A stretch of 12,869 nt of DNA from an uncultured Akkermansia sp. (GTDB taxonomy: Bacteria; Verrucomicrobiota; Verrucomicrobiia; Verrucomicrobiales; Akkermansiaceae). Position 1 is the stretch's first letter, and every line of letters starts with the position of its first letter. The stretch covers positions 1 to 12,869 of the forward strand of contig CAJGCY010000068.1 in assembly GCA_904501955.1 (NCBI GenBank), read 5' to 3'. A program made the translations under genes and the position numbers. Below the pieces are notes generated by a model. The model worked only from the letters and a program-made list of their open reading frames with translations, was not told the DNA's origin and made no database searches. Below are positions 7,189 to 12,869 of this stretch, in pieces.

Positions 7189-7264
7189 GCTTTTTTTTGC
7201 CCAAAGCTAAAAAAACACCTCTTATTACACAATAAAGTGCATATAGGGGGACGCGATGGAATGC
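7168..7264. promoter_or_regulatory. Widely spaced inverted repeat, operator-like
   Basis: GCATTTCCATCGCGT (7168-7182) and ACGCGATGGAATGC (7251-7264) are inverted copies differing by one extra T in the first arm. Their centres are about 83 bp apart, close to eight helical turns. The first arm sits between the predicted -35 and -10 of the island promoter. This geometry suits a repressor that loops DNA, possibly one of the island's own module proteins; that part is inference. Confidence 0.5.
7209..7239 (-). terminator. Candidate intrinsic terminator of the DraG gene
   Basis: On the minus strand after the DraG stop, CACTT-TATT (7239-7231) can pair with AATA-AG-AGGTG (7226-7216), with loop GTGT, a two-base bulge and one G-T pair, followed directly by seven Ts (7215-7209). 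The stem is AT-rich, so its strength is uncertain. Its place would separate the DraG transcript from the island promoter just downstream. Confidence 0.45.
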
Positions 7265-7302
7265 GAGAGAGCGAGGGTTAGGGGAGGAAGGAGGGAGGGA
7301 AA

Positions 7303-8283
7303 TCACTCCAACGGAATGCTGACGCCGGCGAGGCGGCGGCGGGAGGTGCGGGGTGCAGGCCGGCGGAACATGATGGGGTATGGGGGGAGCTCGTGCGCCT
7401 CAGGCAACAGCGCGGTGAAGTGGGCGGGGTTGGCAGCGCGCACGGCGGTAAGCCAGGGGCGGCGGAGGCAGGGAAGGCCTTTCCAAGTAGCCAGCAAGGT
7501 GCCGGTGATGGCGGCGTTGGTATCCGTATCGCCACCGGCGGTGACGACATCCACCAAAGCGCAGCGGAAGGAATCGGCATGCTGCAGCTGGTAGAAAGCG
7601 CCATGCAGGGCAACGAGCACCCAGCCGATGAACTCGCCATCGTAATCCGGGCGGCGAGCGCTGTGCGCAATGGTCTCCACCAGCGGGGCGGACATGCCCT
7701 GCACCTCGGCAAACTCCAGTGCAGAGTCCACGATACCCGCTGCCGTGGCACCGGGTTGCATGGCCTGCAGCAAGGCGTGCACAAACACCATATTGGCCTC
7801 ACCGCAAATGGGGTGGGGGTGGGTGAGGGCGGCATCCTCACGGGCGGCGGTCTGCCAGTCGAACCCGGGGTGAGAGGCTGCCCACAGGGCAATGGGCATC
7901 ACGCGCATAAGCGCGCCGTTGCCCTGCGACTCCGGGTTCGGGTTACCGGTGAGGGCGGCCTCCGTCGCCTCGCCGATGTCCGGCGGGTCAGTCGCCAGCC
8001 ACTCGCGGTAGCGCTTGAGGGCGGCGTCGCGGCTCCAGCCCCGGGCATCCTGCAGGGCGAGGTGCAGGCAGTAGGCCATGTGCGTATCATCCGTCACCTC
8101 GCCGGGGAGGCGGTCCGTGCAGATGCCGAAGCCCGGCACCATTTCGCACAAGCCTTTGGGGTACTTGGCGATGATGTCCTCGTGGTAGCAGAACTCCGCG
8201 GGGGCACCCAGAGCATCACCGATCATCAAACCCGCCCACGCAGCAGCGGCCGTTTTTTTGAACTTTTTGTTACGAATAGTCAT
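7303..8283 (-). CDS. ADP-ribosylglycohydrolase (DraG) family protein
   Basis: The protein hydrolyses an ADP-ribosyl (or related ribosyl) bond using a dinuclear metal site; the substrate cannot be told from sequence. The family motifs are all present, numbered from the ATG at 8283: GLMIGDALGAPAEF (19-32), TDDT (64-67), QGNGALMR (120-127) and AGGDTDTNA (249-257), so the metal-binding Asp/Thr set is intact and activity is expected. It is about 326 residues, a usual family length. A GTG at 8310 would add MFCSLFHSL, but that start lies only a few bases after the predicted -10 box, so the ATG at 8283 is preferred. No signal peptide is convincing; it is probably cytosolic. GC content is high, as in the plus-strand operon and unlike the island. 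It is divergent from the polyprenyl synthase operon and shares its upstream element with the ankyrin gene. Confidence 0.93.
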   Translation of the reverse strand: MTIRNKKFKKTAAAAWAGLMIGDALGAPAEFCYHEDIIAKYPKGLCEMVPGFGICTDRLPGEVTDDTHMAYCLHLALQDARGWSRDAALKRYREWLATDPPDIGEATEAALTGNPNPESQGNGALMRVMPIALWAASHPGFDWQTAAREDAALTHPHPICGEANMVFVHALLQAMQPGATAAGIVDSALEFAEVQGMSAPLVETIAHSARRPDYDGEFIGWVLVALHGAFYQLQHADSFRCALVDVVTAGGDTDTNAAITGTLLATWKGLPCLRRPWLTAVRAANPAHFTALLPEAHELPPYPIMFRRPAPRTSRRRLAGVSIPLE

Positions 8284-8312
8284 AAGGGAATGAAAGAGGC
8301 TGCAAAACACAG

Positions 8313-8425
8313 CTCTCTACATATAGGTGCGATAAAAAATCATCAAAAAATCTCATTTTGTTGAGAAATGAACAAGTTACACAAAAACAGCATCCTACAG
8401 AGGGTGAAAAATTCCGTGTCATACA
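8313..8425 (-). promoter_or_regulatory. Upstream element of the DraG gene, shared with the ankyrin gene
   Basis: On the minus strand the blocks are TGTATGACAC (8425-8416), TGTAAC (8381-8376), TCAACAAAA (8364-8356) and CACCTATATGTAGAGAG (8329-8313). The offsets equal those of the element at 3123-3011, and ungapped identity over 113 positions is about 60 percent by hand count. A possible -10 is TATGTA (8323-8318), with TTGATG (8346-8341) 17 bp upstream. The -35-like hexamers are not at the same offset in the two copies, so the conserved blocks may be activator or repressor sites rather than core promoter. Confidence 0.6.
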
Positions 8426-8429
8426 TGAT

Positions 8430-8447
8430 AAAAAAATGCATTTTTTT
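8430..8447. repeat. 18-bp perfect A/T palindrome in the divergent intergenic region
   Basis: AAAAAAATGCATTTTTTT is a perfect palindrome just beyond the upstream element of the DraG gene and about 65 bp before the -35 of the plus-strand operon. It could separate the two divergent transcription units or be a bend or binding site. The flanking bases show no further pairing. Confidence 0.4.
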
Positions 8448-8511
8448 GAAAAAAGCGGGGACAATCACCGCAAAAGGGCACACTAACAGCGCGTTTAGGC
8501 ACAAATAAAGA

Positions 8512-8540
8512 TTGCCATTTTGCGCAAAGTCTGCTAAACT
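8512..8540 (+). promoter_or_regulatory. Predicted sigma70-type promoter of the plus-strand operon
   Basis: TTGCCA (8512-8517) and TAAACT (8535-8540) are separated by 17 bp. The ATG at 8574 would then have a leader of about 27 nt. This is the best promoter match in the window. Confidence 0.6.
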
Positions 8541-8573
8541 CTGCGCGCGCAACTTACTTACTACAACCGCAGC

Positions 8574-9587
8574 ATGGCTATACCGTTCTTCAGCAAATTA
8601 CGCGACAAAAAGACACACCTGAAACTCATCAACCGTGAGCTTCAAAAGGTGCGCGACGAGATAGCTGCGCAGACGGAGGTATTTGAGCCCCACACCCGCG
8701 AGTACATGCGCACCATTTGCCGAGGACAGGGTAAGATGCTGCGCCCGGGCTTGGTGCTGCTCACGGCAGCCGCTACCGGCGGCATCAAGAAAGAGCACAT
8801 CACCTTTGCCGCCCTGCTGGAAATGATTCACATGGCCTCACTCATACATGATGACGTGCTGGACAAGGCGGACGTGCGCCGCGACCAGCCCACGCCGAAC
8901 GCACTGTGGGGCAATGAGCTTGCGGTGCTGCTGGGTGATAGCCTGCTGGCTCAGGCCATTGTGATGGGCACGGAGATAGGTGGCAGCAAGTTCTGCCGCC
9001 GTATGGCCGTGGCCATGCGCGACCTCTGCCAGGGGGAAGTGGAGCAGTCCTCCCGCCTGTGGGATGCCGACATGAGCCGCGCGGACTACTACGAGCTCAT
9101 CCGCAAGAAGACGGCCACCCTCTTCGCCATTGCCATGAGCGGCACGGCCTACCTGCAGGGCATGGATGATGAGATGACGGAGCAGCTGAACCGCATGGGC
9201 ACCCTGCTGGGCATCTCCTACCAAATTTACGATGATTGCCTGGACCTGACCGGCACGGATGAAAACGCAGGCAAGACGCTGGGCACGGATGCCGAGAAGG
9301 GCAAACTGACCCTGCCGGTGTTCTTCCTCATGGAGTCCTCATGCGAGGACGTGGCAGACCACGTGCGCAACTGTGTGGAGCGCCACGAGGAGATAGATTA
9401 CGACGCGCTGCGAGGCACGGAGGCCTTCCGCGAGGCCATCAAACTCTCCGTAGAGGAAGGCCTGACCCGCAATGAGGAAGCCCGCGAGGTGCTGTGGCTG
9501 CTGCCGGACACAAAGGCGCGCAAAGCCTTGGCGGAAATGACTTACCGTTTGGATGACCTGCTGCGCGACTGCTGCAACGGGCTCTGA
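8574..9587 (+). CDS. Polyprenyl (long-chain trans-prenyl) diphosphate synthase
   Basis: A 337-residue cytosolic enzyme that extends allylic diphosphates with isopentenyl diphosphate, most likely to make the quinone side chain. It has GKMLRP (53-58), the first Asp-rich motif DDVLD (93-97) with the following RR (102-103), KKT (178-180), and the second Asp-rich motif DDCLD (220-224) with downstream GKTLGTDAEKGKLTLP. The residues before the first motif are small (A-S at -5/-4) rather than aromatic, which favours a long-chain product over farnesyl diphosphate; the exact chain length cannot be read. All metal-binding residues are present. The ATG at 8574 has no Shine-Dalgarno, but the protein start matches the usual family length. 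It is first of four same-strand genes; the next one begins 6 bp after its stop. Confidence 0.94.
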   Translation: MAIPFFSKLRDKKTHLKLINRELQKVRDEIAAQTEVFEPHTREYMRTICRGQGKMLRPGLVLLTAAATGGIKKEHITFAALLEMIHMASLIHDDVLDKADVRRDQPTPNALWGNELAVLLGDSLLAQAIVMGTEIGGSKFCRRMAVAMRDLCQGEVEQSSRLWDADMSRADYYELIRKKTATLFAIAMSGTAYLQGMDDEMTEQLNRMGTLLGISYQIYDDCLDLTGTDENAGKTLGTDAEKGKLTLPVFFLMESSCEDVADHVRNCVERHEEIDYDALRGTEAFREAIKLSVEEGLTRNEEAREVLWLLPDTKARKALAEMTYRLDDLLRDCCNGL

Positions 9588-9593
9588 TAAGGA

Positions 9594-10454
9594 ATGCACC
9601 CCCTGCCCCACCCCCTTACCATGAGCATAAGGCCGGAAAAGATGCTGCCCGAAGCCCCGGGACTGGCCGCTGCCGTGTGGCAACAGCTCTACCCCATTGC
9701 AGAGCAAGCGGCGGAGCATGAGCCTAAGCTCATGGGCATACTGGATGATGTGGTGCTGAGCCGCACGGGGCTGTGCAATGCTGTATCCGTGCGCTTGGCG
9801 CGCAAGCTCTCCCGCCGTGATATGGGGCGTGATGAGCTGGAGCCCCTCATCCGCACGCTGTTGAAGAGCAACCCCACCGTCGTGGAGTGCATAGCGGCGG
9901 ATTTGCTGGCTGTGGTAGAGCGCGATGCCGCTTGCCACAACGCGCTGGAGCCACTGCTGTTTTTCAAGGGTTTTCACGCCCTCGCCACCTACCGCGTGGC
10001 GCACCTGCTCTGGCAAGAGGGGCGCTACCTGCTCGCCCTGCTCTTCCAAAGCATGAGTAGTGAGGTGTTCGGGGTGGATATTCACCCCGCCGCGCAGATA
10101 GGCTGCGGTATTTTGCTGGACCACGGCACCGGCTGCGTGGTGGGTGAGACCGCCATTGTGGAGAACAACGTCTCCCTGCTGCATGAGGTGACGCTGGGCG
10201 GCACCGGCAAGGAAAAAGGCGGCGCGCGCCACCCCATTGTGCGCAGCGGCGTGCTCATCGGCGCCGGTGCGAAGGTGCTGGGGCGTGTGGAGATAGGCGA
10301 GTGCGCCAAGGTGGCAGCCTCGTCCGTGGTGCTGGCGGATGTACGCCCGCACACCACCGTGGCAGGCGTGCCCGCGCAAGAGGTAGCCTCCTCCGCCCCC
10401 GGAGATGTTTCACCCGCTCTCTGCATGCAGCAGAGCATAGATGCTGAGCCATGA
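9594..10454 (+). CDS. cysE: Serine O-acetyltransferase
   Basis: The enzyme acetylates L-serine with acetyl-CoA, the first step of cysteine synthesis. The N-terminal helical domain (~20-155, with LARKLSRRDMGRDELEPLI) is followed by the left-handed beta-helix of hexapeptide repeats: VDIHPAAQIGCGILLDHGTG, VVGETAIVENNVSLLHEVTLGGTGKEKGG, RHPIVRSGVLIGAGAKVLG. By analogy with E. coli CysE, D162 (VDIHP) and H177 (LDHGTG) are the catalytic pair (numbered from 9594). The C-terminus ends in Asp-Ala-Glu-Pro rather than the terminal isoleucine that docks into CysK in the classical cysteine synthase complex, so that complex may not form. The start is uncertain: ATG 9594 keeps a 6-bp gap but gives a proline-rich MHPLPHPLT, whereas ATG 9621 (MSIRPEK) looks more natural; neither has a well-spaced Shine-Dalgarno. 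Its stop overlaps the next start. Confidence 0.93.
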   Translation: MHPLPHPLTMSIRPEKMLPEAPGLAAAVWQQLYPIAEQAAEHEPKLMGILDDVVLSRTGLCNAVSVRLARKLSRRDMGRDELEPLIRTLLKSNPTVVECIAADLLAVVERDAACHNALEPLLFFKGFHALATYRVAHLLWQEGRYLLALLFQSMSSEVFGVDIHPAAQIGCGILLDHGTGCVVGETAIVENNVSLLHEVTLGGTGKEKGGARHPIVRSGVLIGAGAKVLGRVEIGECAKVAASSVVLADVRPHTTVAGVPAQEVASSAPGDVSPALCMQQSIDAEP

Positions 10455-12025
10455 TTACGGAAGTAGACATACACTTGCCCCTGCGCAAGGCGATGAAGGA
10501 TGACGCCCGCCGCAAAGCCGTAGCGCAAACGCTGCAAATCTCCCCCAAACGTGTGCAGGGCATGCGCCTGCTCAAGGACAGCATCGACGCCCGCCGCCGC
10601 CCCATTGCCAAGCAGTTACGCCTACTCGTCGCGGTGGATGAGCCCCTGCCCGAGGCTCCGCTGCCCACCCGCCATTATGCTCCCCTTCCCCCCACAGCCA
10701 AGCGCGTGATTATCGTCGGCAGCGGTCCCGGTGGCCTTTTTGCCGCACTGCGCTGCTTGGAGCTGGGCATGCGCCCCATCGTGCTGGAGCGTGGCAAAGA
10801 TGTGACTGCCCGCCGTTTTGACCTGCAGCCCCTCCACCTCGGTGATTTCGTGAACGCGGAGTCCAATTACTGCTTCGGTGAGGGTGGGGCAGGCACCTTC
10901 TCGGACGGCAAGCTCTTCACCCGCGCCACCAAGCGCGGCCCCGTCATGGAGGTGTACGAGACCTTCGTGGCTCACGGCGCCTCACCGGAGATTCTGACGG
11001 ATGCCCACCCGCACATCGGCTCCGACCGCCTGCCGGACATCATCAAAGCCATGCGCCACAGCATTCTCAACGCCGGGGGTGAGGTGCACTTCGACACCCG
11101 CGTGTGCGCCCTACTGCGCTCTGCGGACGGCAAGCGCCTGCTCGGCGTGCGCTCCTCGGATGGCAAAGAGTGGGAAGGCAGCGCCGTCATCCTAGCCACG
11201 GGGCACAGCGCGCGAGATGTGTACCGCATGCTGCATGAGGAGGGCCTGTTGCTGGAGCGCAAGGCCTTTGCCGTGGGTGTGCGCATAGAGCACCCGCAAG
11301 CGCTGATAGACGCCGCGCAGTACCACCTGCGCCCCGGTGAGGAGCGCCCCTATGGCCTGCCCGCCGCCCGCTATGCACTGGCCACAAAGATTCAGGACCG
11401 CGGCGTGCACTCCTTCTGCATGTGCCCCGGCGGCCACATCGTGCCCTCCGCCACAGCGGCGGATGAGGTGGTGGTCAACGGCATGTCGCTCTCACAGCGC
11501 AATTCCCCCTATGCCAACTCCGGATTCGTGGTCACCGTAGAGCCGCAGGATACGGATGCCTACGCGGCGGAGCACGGCGTGCTCTCCGGCTTGGCCTACC
11601 AGAAGGCGCTGGAAATTGCCACCGCGCAAGCCGGTGGTGGCCGCCAAAAAGCCCCCGCCCAGCGCGTGGTGGACTTCATTGCAGGCCGCGTATCCGCCAC
11701 CCTGCCCGCCACCACATACGACCCCGGCCTGACCCCCTGCGACCTCAATGCCCTGCTGCCTGCACAGGTGGCTTGGCGCATGAAAGAGGGCTTGCAGCAC
11801 TTCAACCGCAAGCTCCGTGGCTTTGCGGGGGAGGACGCCCTGCTCATCGGCTGCGAGACGCGCACCAGCTCCCCTCTGCGCATCCCCCGCGACAAAGAGA
11901 CCCTGCAGCACGTACAGCTCGCCGGCCTTTACCCCTGCGGTGAGGGCGCAGGCTACGCCGGTGGCATCGTCTCCGCCGCGCTGGATGGCCGCCGCTGTGC
12001 TGAGGCCGTCGCTGCGGCGCAGTAA
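10451..12025 (+). CDS. FAD-dependent dehydrogenase, COG2509 type
   Basis: A 524-residue flavoprotein of uncharacterised substrate. An N-terminal ~75-residue alpha/beta domain typical of this group (EVDIHLPLRKAM...) precedes the FAD-binding Rossmann core: RVIIVGSGPGGLFAA (85-99) with E113 for the ribose, FGEGGAGTFSDGKL (142-155), ATGHSARDVY, and the C-terminal LYPCGEGAGYAGGIVSAALDG that closes the FAD site. MCPGGHIVPSA and the Cys in GCETRTSSPLRIPR are also family-like. There is no signal peptide or membrane segment. Its ATG overlaps the cysE stop (ATGA at 10451-10454), which implies translational coupling with cysE but does not prove a shared pathway. The length is normal and no key segment is missing. 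Confidence 0.92.
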   Translation: MITEVDIHLPLRKAMKDDARRKAVAQTLQISPKRVQGMRLLKDSIDARRRPIAKQLRLLVAVDEPLPEAPLPTRHYAPLPPTAKRVIIVGSGPGGLFAALRCLELGMRPIVLERGKDVTARRFDLQPLHLGDFVNAESNYCFGEGGAGTFSDGKLFTRATKRGPVMEVYETFVAHGASPEILTDAHPHIGSDRLPDIIKAMRHSILNAGGEVHFDTRVCALLRSADGKRLLGVRSSDGKEWEGSAVILATGHSARDVYRMLHEEGLLLERKAFAVGVRIEHPQALIDAAQYHLRPGEERPYGLPAARYALATKIQDRGVHSFCMCPGGHIVPSATAADEVVVNGMSLSQRNSPYANSGFVVTVEPQDTDAYAAEHGVLSGLAYQKALEIATAQAGGGRQKAPAQRVVDFIAGRVSATLPATTYDPGLTPCDLNALLPAQVAWRMKEGLQHFNRKLRGFAGEDALLIGCETRTSSPLRIPRDKETLQHVQLAGLYPCGEGAGYAGGIVSAALDGRRCAEAVAAAQ

Positions 12026-12042
12026 CGATAGGAGGCTACCAC

Positions 12043-12471
12043 ATGAAATCACGCACCCTATACCATGTTGCATACATCATCTTAGGTGCATTCGTGTGGT
12101 GGGGCGTCCACCGGGCGGATGCGTATGAATCATGTGGTTTTGAGGACGTGCTGACCCTGCAAGCGGTGTATCCGTATTTCTTTTTCGGAACGGCGGTGTT
12201 GGCAATTGCAAGCGCCGGTGGCAAATCCACCTTGTTACCGCTGCTCACGTGTTTGCTGATGAGCCTGCCTGCGGGGCTGGCATGCCATGGCATCTGCGGA
12301 CACGCCTCATACTCGTGGCTGGTATTGCCCTGCTTTCTCCTTTCCCTTTACTACCTCCCCTTAGCCATCAAACGCTTGTATACCGCGCCAACGGCCGGAA
12401 AGGTGTTCGCCCTCATCCTATTCGCACTCCTGTACGCATACACCGTCATCATGCCCCCGGCATTTGTATAA
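12043..12471 (+). CDS. Small multi-pass membrane protein of unknown function
   Basis: A 142-residue hydrophobic protein with four to five likely transmembrane helices at about 7-23, 40-58, 63-83, 88-110 and 118-140. Three cysteines fall in the segment around LACHGICGHASY and near DAYESCG, possibly on one face of the membrane, with no known motif. I do not recognise the family. It has the clearest ribosome binding site in the window: AGGAGG (12030-12035), 7 nt before the ATG, and it begins 17 bp after the dehydrogenase stop, so it is probably the last gene of the operon. Codon use and GC are slightly lower than in the preceding genes. It could be a lineage-specific inner-membrane protein. Confidence 0.75.
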   Translation: MKSRTLYHVAYIILGAFVWWGVHRADAYESCGFEDVLTLQAVYPYFFFGTAVLAIASAGGKSTLLPLLTCLLMSLPAGLACHGICGHASYSWLVLPCFLLSLYYLPLAIKRLYTAPTAGKVFALILFALLYAYTVIMPPAFV

Positions 12472-12869
12472 TTTTCGGCGTTGTTTATGTTCACGGGTGA
12501 TACCCCACCATTACCTCCGCCCGATAAATCGGAAGTTGAAGAATAGTTTGCGAGCGATAGCGAGCCTAAATCAGAACCCGCGTCAGCGGGTGACCTAACT
12601 TAGCCTAGGGCGTAAGCCCTAGGTAACAAGCAAAATAGAAATGGAGCCCGAGCTGCCTGAGCGCCAGCGAAGGCGACGAGGGCGGCATATAGTGCGAGGA
12701 CCGTAGCGAAGCGGAGCTCCGAGCCGGCGTGGCGCGTGTTTTGTTTGTGCGTTAATATCCCATTGATAATGCGATGTCATAAGACGAATTGATGCATACG
12801 GGATTTCTTCGCACTTACGTGCTCCGGGAGGGTTATGCCACCCGCATACCGTTTCGGCAAGCCTCAACG
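12472..12869. repeat. Intergenic hairpin and repeat region, no gene supported
   Basis: This 398-base stretch after the membrane protein holds several structured repeats. The segment 12522-12565 is an inverted relative of 130-161. A hairpin with arms ACCCGC/GCGGGT (12576-12591, loop GTCA) and another with arms CCTAGGGC/GCCCTAGG (12604-12623, loop GTAA) follow. GGAGC/GCTCC (12643-12647 and 12716-12720) could close a larger imperfect structure. The GTAA-loop hairpin may act as a terminator for the operon, but no T-tract follows. From about 12740 to the end I see no gene or motif that I can name. Confidence 0.6.

Noticed and set aside
7393..8364. A 323-codon plus-strand open frame opposite the DraG gene
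   Set aside because: It is antisense to an intact DraG reading frame with all motifs, is low in complexity and matches no family; long antisense frames are expected in GC-rich genes.
9339..10379. A 346-codon minus-strand open frame across the prenyl synthase end and cysE
   Set aside because: Its His/Ala/Gln-rich translation is the shadow of two well-supported plus-strand genes.
12619..12867. An 82-codon minus-strand open frame at the window end
   Set aside because: It runs through intergenic hairpin repeats, shows no family features and lacks a ribosome binding site; it could only matter if a gene continued beyond the window, which its stop argues against.
1..12869. CRISPR array, tRNA or rRNA genes
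   Set aside because: No regularly spaced direct repeats, no cloverleaf with the T-arm consensus, and no rRNA-like conserved segment were seen on either strand.

Overview
The window looks like a chromosomal segment of a Verrucomicrobiota-type bacterium, perhaps Akkermansia-like. This is inferred from the mix of GC-rich housekeeping genes, ankyrin and ADP-ribosylglycohydrolase genes, weak Shine-Dalgarno use at many starts, and hairpin-rich intergenic repeats (for example CCTAGGGC-GTAA-GCCCTAGG). No rRNA, tRNA or CRISPR array was seen, so the taxonomic guess rests on style only.

Layout. (1) Positions 1-270 hold nested inverted repeats and no gene. (2) Positions 270-1322 (minus) hold a YhcG/DUF1016-type PD-(D/E)XK nuclease. 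Its N-terminal part is interrupted by two in-frame stop codons, so it is probably a pseudogene. (3) Positions 1522-3000 (minus) encode a GC-rich ankyrin-repeat protein. (4) Positions 3275-7120 (minus) form an AT-rich island of four co-directional genes with 50-70 bp gaps. In transcription order these are a PD-(D/E)XK-like protein with a C-terminal ~95-residue helical module, a small protein that is only this module, a protein with two diverged copies of it, and a protein with the module at the N-terminus followed by about twelve ankyrin repeats. (5) Positions 7303-8283 (minus) encode an ADP-ribosylglycohydrolase (DraG) family enzyme. (6) Positions 8574-12471 (plus) form a GC-rich operon: long-chain polyprenyl diphosphate synthase, serine O-acetyltransferase (CysE), a COG2509-type FAD-dependent dehydrogenase, and a small membrane protein. 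(7) Positions 12472-12869 hold more intergenic hairpins and repeats.

The most interesting part is the 3.3-7.1 kb island. The shared module resembles the SAM-like/core-binding fold found at the N-terminus of tyrosine recombinases and several restriction-type proteins, but no recombinase catalytic domain is present. A nuclease-like head, free-standing and duplicated modules, and an ankyrin fusion suggest a multi-component system, possibly defence or DNA-binding. Its function is not established by anything in the sequence. A predicted promoter upstream carries one arm of a widely spaced inverted repeat inside its -35/-10 spacer, which looks like an operator.

A second regulatory observation is that the ankyrin gene (1522-3000) and the DraG gene (7303-8283) share an upstream element of 113 bp. 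Four sequence blocks sit at identical spacing in both, ending on a TATATRTA box. The two genes flank the AT-rich island and may be co-regulated.
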